DNA from: Actinomadura sp. KC216
GTDB taxonomy: Bacteria; Actinomycetota; Actinomycetes; Streptosporangiales; Streptosporangiaceae
Direction of reading: 5' to 3'
Length of the DNA: 47,510 nucleotides
Assembly (NCBI RefSeq): GCF_004348535.1
Contig: NZ_SMJX01000023.1
Location: forward strand, 1 to 47,510
This document shows, piece after piece, positions 36,437 through 45,386 of this stretch. Under the pieces are notes generated by a model. That model had not been told where the DNA came from. It saw only the letters and a program-made list of their open reading frames with translations, and made no database searches. The first letter of the stretch is position 1. Each line of letters opens with the position of its first letter. Both the position numbers and the translations under genes were made by a program.

Positions 36437-37183
36437 CTACCGCGCGGACGGGCGGGGTTGAAGGACGCCGTCGACGAAGATGTCGACCTTCTCGCTGTAG
36501 AAGCAGACGAGACCGGCGATCTTGCGGCTCTCGTCCAGCGGGGTCGGGTACGACCACGCCAGGTCCTCATGGACGTTCTCGCCCGCGCGCACCGACCAGT
36601 ACTCCGCAGTGCCCTTGTAGGGGCAGTGCGTCACCGTGTCGGTGTGTTCGAGCAGATCCATCCGGACATGCGTCTTCGGCAGGTAGTAACGCACCGGCAG
36701 GCCCGTCTCGAACAGCAACCTCGGGCTGGATGATTCCGCGACCGTCACCCCGTCGACCTCGACCCGCACATGCCGCGAGGCGGCCAGCACATCCACGCGC
36801 GTGTACGGGTCCCGCGGATGGACGAAGACCTCCTCGTCCTCCTCGAACCAGGCGTCCATCGCCGCCCAGTCTAGGCGGACGAGACCCCGCAGCTCCTCGA
36901 TGGGCGACTCCGTGTACCGGACGGCGCCGCCCCGTGCCTCGGCCCCGTCCACCTTCACTGTGTAAGCGGTCGCGTCGCCTCGGCTCGGCGACCGCTTGCC
37001 CAGTCCCTCCTCGACGAGCTCAGCCCGCACGTCCGCCTCGGGGAAGTAGTAGGTCGGGTAGTAGGGGACCTCCCACACCAGGAACGGCCCCGTGGTGTCC
37101 GCCACCAGACGGCCGCCGAGATAGGCCCGGACGCGCTTGCCGCTCTTCTCGATCCGGATCTTCGTCTTCTGCGATGTGCTCAT
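36437..37183 (-). CDS. DUF427 domain protein (two copies of the domain)
   Basis: The 248-residue product contains two DUF427 units, about residues 12-115 and 130-245. The second has the better-known form: RVEVDGVTVAESSSPRLLFETGLPVRYYLP, HCPYKGTAEYWSV and DLAWSYPTPLDE. The first keeps VWEVPYYPTYYFP and a degraded middle. The family is widespread in actinobacteria and its function is not established. It is 49 bases downstream of the MFS pump gene on the same strand and may be co-transcribed with it. Confidence 0.85.
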   Translation of the reverse strand: MSTSQKTKIRIEKSGKRVRAYLGGRLVADTTGPFLVWEVPYYPTYYFPEADVRAELVEEGLGKRSPSRGDATAYTVKVDGAEARGGAVRYTESPIEELRGLVRLDWAAMDAWFEEDEEVFVHPRDPYTRVDVLAASRHVRVEVDGVTVAESSSPRLLFETGLPVRYYLPKTHVRMDLLEHTDTVTHCPYKGTAEYWSVRAGENVHEDLAWSYPTPLDESRKIAGLVCFYSEKVDIFVDGVLQPRPSAR

Positions 37184-37232
37184 GCCTGGCCAACCCCGTC
37201 GCCCCTTCTCCTATGCCACCCCCTCACCCATT

Positions 37233-38717
37233 TCACGAATCTCGCCCAGATCCGGACATCCTGCGGGGGACGGCGAGGATCAGGGGGAGGGCGAGGAGCA
37301 GGATCGCCGCCGCCCACCAGAACGTTTCGGTGAACGCGTTCGTCAGGAGTGCGGGCGTCTCCGCCGTGTGCCGTGCCGCGGCCTCGGACAGGTTGCCGGA
37401 CGCGCCGGGGATCTCGCCGCGGATGGCGATCTGCAGGACGACCGCCATCGCCGCCGTGCCGAAGGAGCTGCCCACGCGGACCAGGATGTTCGCGCCGGTC
37501 GTCGCCGCGGGCACCGTCTCGCGCGGCAGGCCCTGGTAGGCCATCGACATCAGGCTGGGGGCGATCATGCCGTGGCCGAGCCCGACGACGAACATCGTGC
37601 CCATGATCATGCCGGAGCCGGTCCCCGGGTCGAGCGTGGTGAGCGCCAGGGCACCGGCGAGTACGCACAGCACGCCGCCCACGGCGAACCATCGTCCGCC
37701 GAACCTGTCGACCAGCCGCCCCGACACCGACATCGTGATCATCGCGCCGATGCCCATCGGCGCCAGTAGCCAGCCCGCCTCCAGGGCCGACTCGCCGCGG
37801 ACGATCCCCGCGAACAGCGGGATGAGGATCATCAGCCCGAACACCGAGCCGCAGTAGAGGAAGAGACCTCCGGTGGCGGCGGTGAACGCCCGGGTGCCCA
37901 GCCGGCGCAGGTCGATGAGCGCTTCTTCCCCCTTGCGCAGCGCGTGCGCGATGAACGCGGCGACCAGAACGCTTCCGGCGACGACGCTGGCAAGGAAGCC
38001 GGCGCCGGTGAGGCTCGTCCCGTTTCCGGCTTCCGTAAGCCCGTACACCAGGGCCGCCAGGCCGGGGGACAGGAGCAGCATGCCGACGACGTCCAGACGG
38101 GCGTCCGCACTGCGGTCGGTGTCGCGCGGGAGCATCCGCAAGGCCGCGAACAGCGCGATCGCGCAGAACGGGACGTTGACGAAGAACATCCACCGCCAGC
38201 TCAAATTGTCGACGATCACGCCGCCGAGCAGCGGGCCGAGCACCGGTGCGAGCATCGCGGGGACCGAGACGATGCTCATCACGCGGCCCAGCCGTTCCGG
38301 CCCGGCCTCCCGGACGAGCATCATCTGCCCGACCGGCATCAGCATCCCGCCGCCGAGGCCCTGCAGGACGCGGAACGCGATCAGCGAGGGGATCGACCAC
38401 GCGAGCCCGCACAGCAGGGAGCCGCCGATGAACAGCCCCAGCGAGACGAGCCACATCGTCCGGGCGCCGAACCGCTGCACCGCCCAGCCGGACAGCGGGA
38501 TCGCCATGGACAGGGCGAGGGTGTAGCCGGTCACCACCCACTGGATCGTCGACAGCGAGGTGTCGAAGCTCCTGCCCAGGGCCGTGACCGCGACGTTGAC
38601 GATCGTGGAGTCGAGGACCGTCATGATCGCGCCGAGCAGCACGACGACCGCGAGGTTGCGCAGGTGCGGGTCGATGCCCTTCCGGCCGGCGGGAGGTGCG
38701 GTCGTTGCGCTGGTCAT
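37233..38717 (-). CDS. MFS drug efflux transporter (DHA2/EmrB-QacA type)
   Basis: The 494-residue product has about 14 hydrophobic helices. Motif A-like GWAVQRFGARTMWLVSL follows helix 2, and VTGYTLALSMAIPL and LDSTIVNVA near the N-terminus are typical of the DHA2 family, which exports drugs by proton exchange. The divergent TetR gene and the repeated sites in between point to substrate-induced expression. The start is ATG 38717 with GGAGAGG upstream. Confidence 0.92.
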   Translation of the reverse strand: MTSATTAPPAGRKGIDPHLRNLAVVVLLGAIMTVLDSTIVNVAVTALGRSFDTSLSTIQWVVTGYTLALSMAIPLSGWAVQRFGARTMWLVSLGLFIGGSLLCGLAWSIPSLIAFRVLQGLGGGMLMPVGQMMLVREAGPERLGRVMSIVSVPAMLAPVLGPLLGGVIVDNLSWRWMFFVNVPFCAIALFAALRMLPRDTDRSADARLDVVGMLLLSPGLAALVYGLTEAGNGTSLTGAGFLASVVAGSVLVAAFIAHALRKGEEALIDLRRLGTRAFTAATGGLFLYCGSVFGLMILIPLFAGIVRGESALEAGWLLAPMGIGAMITMSVSGRLVDRFGGRWFAVGGVLCVLAGALALTTLDPGTGSGMIMGTMFVVGLGHGMIAPSLMSMAYQGLPRETVPAATTGANILVRVGSSFGTAAMAVVLQIAIRGEIPGASGNLSEAAARHTAETPALLTNAFTETFWWAAAILLLALPLILAVPRRMSGSGRDS

Positions 38718-38735
38718 CCGGCCACCTCTCCGAAT

Positions 38736-38805
38736 CCGTACACTGTATCGCCAGCACCATACACCGTCTCACTCGATCCGTACACCGTATCGATACGCTG
38801 TATCG
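38736..38805. promoter_or_regulatory. Cluster of probable TetR operators between pump and regulator
   Basis: CCGTACACTGTATCG (38736), CCATACACCGTCTC (38757), CCGTACACCGTATCG (38779) and GATACGCTGTATC (38792-38804, itself an inverted repeat) form a direct-repeat series; GTATCGATAC at 38788-38797 is a perfect palindrome. They fill the 103 bases between divergent starts, so one regulator could control both directions. Confidence 0.7.
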
Positions 38806-38820
38806 CGTAGGATCTTTGGT

Positions 38821-39522
38821 GTGGCAGGTTCAGCGAGGTCAGGCGACGTGTGGACGCGTTCCCGCGGCGGACGCCGTCCCAAGCTGACGCGGGAGGCGAT
38901 CGTCGAGACCGCGATCAAGGTCGCCGACGCCGACGGCCTGGCCGCCGTGTCGATCCGCCGCATCGCGAGCGAGCTGGGCGTGCGCGCGATGAGCCTCTAC
39001 ACCCACATCGACGCGAAAGAGGACATCTTCGACCTCATGTACGACGAGGTCGCGGAAGAAGCGCTGGTCAAGGGCGATCTGCCGGACGACTGGCGCGAGG
39101 CGTTCCTCCAGATCACCCACAAGGAACGCGAGACCGGCCTCAGGCACCCCTGGATGTTCGAGCTCTCCCACCGCTCCCCGCGCGTGGGGCCGAACGGGCT
39201 GCGTCACGCAGAGCAGTCCTTGGCCGCCGCGGCACGGCTCACTGACGACCCAGAGAGCATGGTGGCCATCATCACCACCGTCGACCACTACATGCTGGGC
39301 TACACGTTGCGTGAGCAGCACGTCCTGGAGATCGGTGATAACGGCCTGGAACGCGCCCACACCAGCCTCCTGGAGCGCGAATACATCCGCGCGCTCCTAG
39401 AGAGCGGAGAGTTCCCGCACCTCAAGCCCGTCTTCGAGAGGGGCCTCTACGGGCGCGCGAACTTCGAGCAGGGTCTCAACTGGCTGCTCGACGGCATAGA
39501 ACACGACTACGGGCAGAAGTAG
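38821..39522 (+). CDS. TetR-family transcriptional regulator
   Basis: GTG 38821 with AGGA upstream gives 233 residues; the longer upstream frame only reads through the operators. The helix-turn-helix lies at about residues 25-65 (REAIVETAIKVADADG, VSIRRIASELGVRAMSLYTHIDAKEDI). The C-terminal part resembles the TetR class C ligand domain (PF02909 type). It is divergent from the MFS pump and probably represses it, and perhaps itself, until a pump substrate binds. Confidence 0.93.
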   Translation: MAGSARSGDVWTRSRGGRRPKLTREAIVETAIKVADADGLAAVSIRRIASELGVRAMSLYTHIDAKEDIFDLMYDEVAEEALVKGDLPDDWREAFLQITHKERETGLRHPWMFELSHRSPRVGPNGLRHAEQSLAAAARLTDDPESMVAIITTVDHYMLGYTLREQHVLEIGDNGLERAHTSLLEREYIRALLESGEFPHLKPVFERGLYGRANFEQGLNWLLDGIEHDYGQK

Positions 39523-39591
39523 CCCCCGCCGTCGTGGCGACGTAGCGTAGGCGACGGCGTACGTGGCGTTACGAAGAGACGGGGTCTCCAG

Positions 39592-41100
39592 GTGTGGGCA
39601 GCGAAGTTCATCAGCGTGGCCGCCGTGCTGACGGTGGCGGCGGTCACCGGATGCAGCGACGACGACGGTGAGAGGGCGACCGCGTCGGCGAGCGTCCCGG
39701 TCGGCCTCGACTCGTTCTACAAGCAGAAACCGTCCTGGAAGGACTGCAAGGGCGGATTTGAATGCGCAACCGTCCAGGTACCTCTCGACTACACCAAACC
39801 ATCGGGCGAAAAGGTCGGCATCTCCGTCATCAGGCTCCCCGCACAGGACGAGTCGGACCGCATCGGCTCGCTCCTCACCAATCCCGGCGGTCCCGGCGGT
39901 TCCGGCACGGACTTCGTCCGCCAGGCGGCCCGGACGTTCGGCAACGACCTGCGCAGCAAGTTCGACATCGTCGGCTTCGACCCCCGCGGCGTCGCCAACA
40001 GCGACCCCGTCCGCTGCAACACCGGCGCGCAACTCGACGACTTCTTCGCCACCGACTCGTCCCCGGACGACCAGAAGGAGACGGCCACGCTCGCCGCCAA
40101 AGGCAAGCAGTTCGCAGACAACTGCAAGACCAAGGCGACAACCGAACTCCCTCACGTGGGCACCGTCAACGCCGCCCGCGACATGGACGTCCTACGCGCC
40201 GCCCTAGGAGACCAGAAGCTCACCTACTACGGCGCCTCCTACGGCACCTACCTGGGCGCCTTCTACGCCGAGCAGTTCCCCAAGAACGTCCGTGCCCTCG
40301 TCCTGGACGGTGCGGTCGACCCCAGGCTGTCCTCGACCGACATGCTGATCGAACAAGCCAAGGGCTTCGAGACGGCCCTGCGCGCCTTCGCCGCCGACTG
40401 CGTCAAAGCAGGCTTCTGCCGCTTCGGCGACTCCGTCGACGCGGTTGTGGCCACCATCTCCTCCTTCCTGACCAAGACGGACAAGACACCGCTCAAGAAC
40501 ACCCGAGACTCGCGTCAGGTCACCGAATCCCTGGCGACCATGGGCATAGCCCGGGCGCTGTACGTCAAGGAGTACTGGCCCGTCCTCCGCCAAGCCCTCA
40601 CCCAGGCCATCCAGAACGCTGACGGCACGATGCTCCTGGCCCTCGCGGACGAGATGGTCGAGCGCAAGTCCGACGGCACCTACAGCACCCAGACCGACGC
40701 GAACATGGCCATCAACTGCGTCGACAAGCCCAACCCGCCCGACCTCAAGACCTACGGCAAGTCCGCCACCGAAGCCGGAAAGGCCGCCCCGCGCTTCGGC
40801 CCGTTCGTCGTCTGGGGCGGCCTGCCCTGCGTCTACTGGCCCGTCCAGAACGAACAGCAGCCGAAACCCATCACCGCCAAGGGCGCCGCACCGATCCTCG
40901 TCATCGGCACCATCCGCGACCCCGCCACCCCGTACAAGTGGTCCCAGGGCCTCGCCGAGCAGCTCTCCAACGGCGTCCTCCTCACCTTCGACGGCGACGG
41001 TCACACCGCCTATCTGCAGGGCAACGGCTGCATCACCGACGCCGCCGACAAGTACCTGATCACCGCCGACCCGCCCAAGGACGGCACCACCTGCCGCTGA
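39592..41100 (+). CDS. Lipoprotein alpha/beta-hydrolase (tripeptidyl aminopeptidase-like)
   Basis: The 502-residue product has a lipobox VTGC with lipidated Cys21 and should be tethered outside the membrane. The fold shows NPGGPGGSG (oxyanion region), nucleophile Ser216 in YYGASYGTYLG, Asp443 in GTIRDPATPY and His471 in GDGHTAY; this is the S33/TAP layout seen in Streptomyces and mycobacterial enzymes such as Hip1-like proteins. It likely trims peptides outside the cell. The GTG start has only a weak ribosome site. tRNA-Thr follows 65 bases downstream. Confidence 0.93.
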   Translation: MWAAKFISVAAVLTVAAVTGCSDDDGERATASASVPVGLDSFYKQKPSWKDCKGGFECATVQVPLDYTKPSGEKVGISVIRLPAQDESDRIGSLLTNPGGPGGSGTDFVRQAARTFGNDLRSKFDIVGFDPRGVANSDPVRCNTGAQLDDFFATDSSPDDQKETATLAAKGKQFADNCKTKATTELPHVGTVNAARDMDVLRAALGDQKLTYYGASYGTYLGAFYAEQFPKNVRALVLDGAVDPRLSSTDMLIEQAKGFETALRAFAADCVKAGFCRFGDSVDAVVATISSFLTKTDKTPLKNTRDSRQVTESLATMGIARALYVKEYWPVLRQALTQAIQNADGTMLLALADEMVERKSDGTYSTQTDANMAINCVDKPNPPDLKTYGKSATEAGKAAPRFGPFVVWGGLPCVYWPVQNEQQPKPITAKGAAPILVIGTIRDPATPYKWSQGLAEQLSNGVLLTFDGDGHTAYLQGNGCITDAADKYLITADPPKDGTTCR

Positions 41101-41165
41101 ATAACCGGTGTACGCACTGCCCTGGAGACCCGGTAGACTGCAACCCGCCGTGCCTCGCACGGCAC

Positions 41166-41241
41166 GCCGCCTTAGCTCAGTCGGCAGAGCGATTCACTCG
41201 TAATGAATAGGTCATCGGTTCGATTCCGATAGGCGGCTCCA
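41166..41241 (+). tRNA. tRNA-Thr (anticodon CGT)
   Basis: Acceptor stem GCCGCCT pairs with AGGCGGC; D arm TAGCTCAGTCGGCAGAGC; anticodon stem ATTCA/TGAAT closes loop CTCGTAA; T arm contains GGTTCGATTCC. CCA at 41239-41241 appears encoded, either by the gene or by the element. The tyrosine integrase gene of the second element ends 66 bases further on, so the 3' end is the likely attachment site. Confidence 0.96.
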
Positions 41242-41249
41242 GGTCAAGA

Positions 41250-41274
41250 GCCCGTTCCGATCTTCGGAACGGGC
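41250..41274. terminator. Hairpin terminator after tRNA-Thr
   Basis: GCCCGTTCCGA (41250-41260) pairs perfectly with 41264-41274 around a 3-base loop, followed by CCTTGC. It can serve the tRNA on one strand and the integrase gene on the other. Confidence 0.75.
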
Positions 41275-41306
41275 CCTTGCTAACGAGTGAGTGACTTACT
41301 GAGTGA

Positions 41307-42533
41307 CTAAGGTTCGTGGTCTTCTTCCGGGAACACCTCGTCCATCGCCTCCGCTCCGCCCAGCAGGGCGGGCCGGATCTGGTGCCAGTAAACCGTCTCG
41401 GTCACCTCGGTGCTCTTGTGACCGGCCAACCGCGAGATCTCCTCGATGGGCACGCCCGCGTCCGAAAGCACCGAGACGAAACTGTGCCGCATCTCCCGCG
41501 GCGTCCAGTCGTCCGGGTCAAGGTCGGTCTTCTTCAAGACCGTCCGGAAGGACCGCAGCACGTTGTTCGCGTTGCGCTCGGTGCCCACGGCGGAGGCGAA
41601 GACCAGGCCGTGCTCCTTCCAGGCCGTGCCCGCCTTCTCACGCTGCCCGGCCTGGAGGTCGCGGTGGAACCGCAGCGCTTCCACGCACCTCTTGGGCAGG
41701 GCCAAGGTCCGCCGGGACTTCTTGGTCTTCGTCTTCCCACCCCGTCGCACCGACCGCCAGACCCGGATGGACGGCGGCACCGGCGGCTCGGCGTCCGGCC
41801 GGCCCTCAAGGTCCACGTGGGCCCACGTCAGCGCACGCAGTTCCTCGGTGCGGGCACCGACCAGAAGCGAGAGGACGATGTAGGCGTACATGGCCGTCCT
41901 CTCCGCCGCCCTGATGACCGCCGCCGCCTGGTCGATCGTCAGGGACTTGGACGGGCGCCCTTCCTTCCCCTGCGGCACCTCGCACAGCAGCACGACGTTC
42001 CGCTTGACCTTGTCCCGGGCCTGGGCCCGGTTGATCGCCCGCTTCAGGATCGACCGCAGCTGGCGGAGCGTGTCCGTGCTCAGCGACTTGGCCTTCCGCC
42101 CCAGCCACCGATCCACGTCATCGGCCGACAACTCGCGGAGCTTGCGGGCACCCAGCTCCGGAATGATGTGGTTCTGCGCCAGGCTGCGGCACTTGACGAC
42201 CGTGTCCTCGTCCCGGTTCACGAGGCCGTACTGCAGCCAGTCCCGGACGGCGTCCGCGACCGTGTAGTTGTGAGGCGCGACGGCCAGCCCGTCCTCGTGA
42301 TCGCGGAGGTTCTCCTTCAGCTTGTTCTTGGCCTCGGTCTTCGTCCGCCCGCTGCCCTTCCGGGTGATGCGCTTGCCCGCCGGCGTGTACCCGATCGTGA
42401 TCGTGGCGATCCAGCGCCGACGCTTCTCGTCCCAGTGCAGCCCGCCGTCCCCGCGGCTCCGCCGCTTGCCCTTGTTCCTCCTCGGCTTGTCGTAGTCGGG
42501 TTCCTCGGAGCTGGCCGATGCGGTCGTGGCCAT
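41307..42533 (-). CDS. Tyrosine site-specific integrase
   Basis: The 408-residue product has an N-terminal AP2-like arm-binding part (about 30-80), a core-binding domain (about 88-175) and the catalytic domain: Arg228 in GARTEELRAL, RHS at 349-351 (the usual HxxR reads Arg-Glu-Met-Arg, common in actinobacterial integrases), His372 in LAGHKS, and nucleophile Tyr382 in TVYWHQIRP. It recombines the element at the tRNA-Thr 3' end. Its ATG overlaps the excisionase stop (ATGA-type TGATG), so the two are coupled. Confidence 0.94.
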   Translation of the reverse strand: MATTASASSEEPDYDKPRRNKGKRRSRGDGGLHWDEKRRRWIATITIGYTPAGKRITRKGSGRTKTEAKNKLKENLRDHEDGLAVAPHNYTVADAVRDWLQYGLVNRDEDTVVKCRSLAQNHIIPELGARKLRELSADDVDRWLGRKAKSLSTDTLRQLRSILKRAINRAQARDKVKRNVVLLCEVPQGKEGRPSKSLTIDQAAAVIRAAERTAMYAYIVLSLLVGARTEELRALTWAHVDLEGRPDAEPPVPPSIRVWRSVRRGGKTKTKKSRRTLALPKRCVEALRFHRDLQAGQREKAGTAWKEHGLVFASAVGTERNANNVLRSFRTVLKKTDLDPDDWTPREMRHSFVSVLSDAGVPIEEISRLAGHKSTEVTETVYWHQIRPALLGGAEAMDEVFPEEDHEP

Positions 42534-42757
42534 CAGGCCACCTCGCCCTCGGCCTCGCGCTCCAGGAGCTCGGCGTACTCGATGAGGGCGGCGGCCGGGA
42601 CAAGGCGGGTCCGGCCGCGGGTCACGGTGCGGAGACGGCCGCTGCGGATCTCCTCGTAGATGACGCTGCGGCTGAGGGACAGGACGGCTATGGCTTCGGG
42701 GATCTTGTAGAAGAGTTTGGCCAGGGGCGGCTGCGCGCCGGTGTTGGTGGCGTCCAT
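42533..42757 (-). CDS. Excisionase / helix-turn-helix protein
   Basis: I start at ATG 42757 (74 residues) because the residues before it look like leader. The product LFYKIPEAIAVLSLSRSVIYEEIRSGRLRTV has the MerR-like winged helix of the excisionase family (Xis/AlpA type), which bends DNA and tips the integrase toward excision. It stands directly before the integrase gene, as usual in actinobacterial elements. Confidence 0.88.
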   Translation of the reverse strand: MDATNTGAQPPLAKLFYKIPEAIAVLSLSRSVIYEEIRSGRLRTVTRGRTRLVPAAALIEYAELLEREAEGEVA

Positions 42758-42978
42758 GCTTAGGGTGCCTCTCGTGTCAGGGAGGTGGCGGTCCCGGCGT
42801 GGTGTTCGTGGTGGTTCACCGCCGGGGCCGTCCACTTCTTCGGGTGGTGGTCAGGGCGTCGGCTGGTGTGTCGGTCGCGGGGTGCGGGGAGTGGCCGGGC
42901 GGGGCCGTTGGTCAGGGCGCGGTTGACGATTCGGTGGGCGAGCCACAGTGCCTTCCATCGGCTTGTTCGGTCCCAGGT

Positions 42979-44376
42979 TCATCGGGGCCGCTCTGCCGTG
43001 TGGAGATGGTCGGCGGCCATGTCGGCGAACCGGGAGTAGTGGCCCTGGAACGCGACGGTCACGGTGGCTGTGGGCCCGTTGCGGTTCTTGCCTACGATCA
43101 GGTCCGCTTCTCCGGCGCGGGGGTGTGCCTTGTCGTGCATGTCGGGTCGGTGGATCAGGATCACCACGTCGGAGTCCTGTTCGACGGCGCCTGACTCGCG
43201 AAGGTCGGACACGGCCGGAGTCTTGTCGGCGCGGGCCTCGGGGTTGCGGTTGAGCTGGGCGAGCATCACCACCGGGATGTGGAACTCCCGGGCGATCAGC
43301 TTCAGGCCCCGGGACAGCTCGGACACCTCCACCTGGCGGTTCTCGGCCTTGCCGATGGACTTCAGGAGCTGGAGGTAATCCACGGTCAGCAGCCGCGCGG
43401 GCGGGACGTCGGCGCGGCGTTGCATGCGGCGTAGCGACGCGCGCAGCGTGTCCAGCGTGACGTTCGGGGTGTCGTCGATGATCAGGGGCGCCTCGGTGGT
43501 GCGGTTGACCATGTCGGAGATCCGGCGCCAGTCGTCATCGGTCAGGTTCGTGCCGTTGCGGATGGCGTGCAGACCGACACGGGTCTCTGCGGACACGATC
43601 CGCATCATGATCTCTTCGCGGTTCATCTCCACCGAGGACATGAACACCGGCATGTTTTGCTTCATCGCGGCGTGCCGGGCGATGTCGGTCGCGGCTATGG
43701 ACTTCCCGCCGCCCGGCCGCGCGGCGATGGTGATGAGCTGGCCGGGGCGGAACCCGCCGAGAAGCCCGTCCAGGTCGGCGTAGGGGGCGATGATGCGGCC
43801 GGTGGTGTCCTCGCCCCGTTCGATGCGGTCCAGGACCTTCATCAGCGCCTCGGCGAAGGGGGGCGGGGCGTCGCCGTTGTCGTCGTCGTGGGCGATCAGC
43901 CGTTCGTGGGCGAGGGCGACGAACTCCTCCACCTGGTCGGGGTCGCCGTCCATGCCCATCTGCCACAGGTAGGTCCCCGTGGTGACCAGGGCGCGCATCC
44001 TCGCGCAGCGGCGCACGATTTGGGCGTAGTAGGCGCCGTTCGCGGCGGTGGGTGGGGTGGACAGGACAGTGTGAAGGTAGGGGCCGCCGCCGACCTTGCC
44101 CAGCAGGCCCCGGTCCCGGATCGCGGAGTGGACGGCAACCGCGTCCACCGGGGCGCCCCGCCGCGCCAGATCCGTGATCACCTCGTAGATGATCTGGTGG
44201 GCGGGGCGGTAGAAGTCGCCCGGCCGGACGATGGAGGTGATCTCGTCCAGGATCTGTCCGGACAGCATGATCGCGCCGAGGACGGACCGCTCGGCCACCA
44301 GATCGTGGCGCGGCTGCCGGTACTCCTCCTGCGGTGGGGCGTCGTCGAAGTCGCGGTTGATTGGTTCGATGGTCAC
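42979..44376 (-). CDS. DnaB-like replicative helicase
   Basis: GTG 44376 overlaps the upstream gene's stop (GTGA) and gives 465 residues. The N-terminal DnaB domain is at about 24-125 (AERSVLGAIMLSGQ, GDFYRPAHQIIYE), Walker A ARPGGGKS at 219-226, then LLTVDYLQLL (Walker B), REFHIPVVMLAQLNR and SDLRESGAVEQDSD. It is a hexameric 5'-3' helicase for replicating the element. The chromosome will have its own dnaB elsewhere, so this is an element-borne copy. Confidence 0.92.
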   Translation of the reverse strand: MTIEPINRDFDDAPPQEEYRQPRHDLVAERSVLGAIMLSGQILDEITSIVRPGDFYRPAHQIIYEVITDLARRGAPVDAVAVHSAIRDRGLLGKVGGGPYLHTVLSTPPTAANGAYYAQIVRRCARMRALVTTGTYLWQMGMDGDPDQVEEFVALAHERLIAHDDDNGDAPPPFAEALMKVLDRIERGEDTTGRIIAPYADLDGLLGGFRPGQLITIAARPGGGKSIAATDIARHAAMKQNMPVFMSSVEMNREEIMMRIVSAETRVGLHAIRNGTNLTDDDWRRISDMVNRTTEAPLIIDDTPNVTLDTLRASLRRMQRRADVPPARLLTVDYLQLLKSIGKAENRQVEVSELSRGLKLIAREFHIPVVMLAQLNRNPEARADKTPAVSDLRESGAVEQDSDVVILIHRPDMHDKAHPRAGEADLIVGKNRNGPTATVTVAFQGHYSRFADMAADHLHTAERPR

Positions 44377-45386
44377 GGCGTGACCGCCTCCTGCGCGGGT
44401 GTGGATGGCGACCGGGCACCGGTGAGGGCGACTGCGGGGTGGCAGATCGGGCAGCGCGAGGCGCGTCCCTGGTCGTCGTACAGCATCCGGTCGTGGGGGA
44501 CGTTTGCGTCGTGGCGGGCGTCGTCGCACCGATCCGGCAGCGCGGGCCGCTTGGGACGCGCGGTGCGGGCGGCCTCGGCCCACCACGGACCCGCCGCCGT
44601 GAGGCGGCCGGGGGAATCGGTGGCATCGTCGCCTGCCACGATCCGGAACGCGGCGGCCACCAACTCGGCGGGCCGCTCGGTGACCCTGGGGTGGCCAAGC
44701 GCCTTCACCACGTCCGACCGGACCCAGTCGTTGCGCATCCTCAAGATGTCAGCGACAAGGGCCTCATCGACGGCCGGCCGCTTGTCGTCCCGGACTAGGT
44801 CCTCCCCCTCCCCCGTTTCAACCCCAGCCACCTCGCTCCGCGGTGTGTGTGTGACCTGGGGGGGAGGGGGGTTCTTTACTTCATTCTTGGGGGGAAGAAG
44901 AACCGCCGCATCTGTGCGGCTACCCCTGGCCGCATCTGTGCGGCTACCCCTGGCCGCATCTGTGCGGCTACCCCTGGCCGCATCTGTGCGGCTACCCCTG
45001 GCCGTACGCCGGCGCGCCGTCCGTGCGGCGGCGCGGTCGTCCCACCATTCGTGATCGAGAAGGGTGTAGATGCTCGGCAGGTGCGACTTCGGGTTCTTCG
45101 GGTTGCGGCGCCGCTCGACGCGGACGACCCCGAGCTTCTCCAGGCGCTGCGTGGCCCTGTCGACGGTGTCCACCGACCGGCCGATGCAGGCGGCCAGGGT
45201 CGCGCGGGTGGGGACGTCTTCGCCGTCGGTGTCGCGGTCCCTGGAGTCGGCGAACGACGCCAGGGCCGCATACAGGGCCTTGTCCACGGGATCGATCGAC
45301 CCGTCTCGTGCGATCCGGGCATCGAACTTCACCCAGTCCAGCGCGGCGTCTCGCACGACGCGGGGCTCAGCGAGGGCGTCAGTCAT
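44373..45386 (-). CDS. Winged-helix protein, probable replication initiator or helicase loader
   Basis: ATG 45386 (GGAGGG 5 bases upstream) gives 337 residues. Residues about 10-95 contain a helix-turn-helix of the replication-protein type (ALYAALASFADSRDRDT, TRATLAACIGRSVDTVDRATQRLEKLGVVRVERR). A low-complexity middle holds four exact ARGSRTDA repeats and a Pro-rich stretch, and the end has a CPICH zinc-knuckle-like sequence. Coupled to the DnaB-like gene by a GTGA overlap, it probably recognises the element's origin or loads the helicase. That role is inferred from position. Confidence 0.7.
   Translation of the reverse strand: MTDALAEPRVVRDAALDWVKFDARIARDGSIDPVDKALYAALASFADSRDRDTDGEDVPTRATLAACIGRSVDTVDRATQRLEKLGVVRVERRRNPKNPKSHLPSIYTLLDHEWWDDRAAARTARRRTARGSRTDAARGSRTDAARGSRTDAARGSRTDAAVLLPPKNEVKNPPPPQVTHTPRSEVAGVETGEGEDLVRDDKRPAVDEALVADILRMRNDWVRSDVVKALGHPRVTERPAELVAAAFRIVAGDDATDSPGRLTAAGPWWAEAARTARPKRPALPDRCDDARHDANVPHDRMLYDDQGRASRCPICHPAVALTGARSPSTPAQEAVTP
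44907..45002 (-). repeat. 24-base tandem repeat, four exact units, in coding sequence
   Basis: Units start at 44907, 44931, 44955 and 44979 and are identical. They encode AlaArgGlySerArgThrAspAla repeats in the winged-helix protein. Confidence 0.95.

Noticed and set aside
35659..37539. 626-codon plus-strand frame
   Set aside because: It runs through the 100-base repeats and antisense to the DUF427 gene; composition is typical of a shadow.
44907..45002. Possible CRISPR array
   Set aside because: Identical 24-base units without spacers, in frame within a coding sequence.
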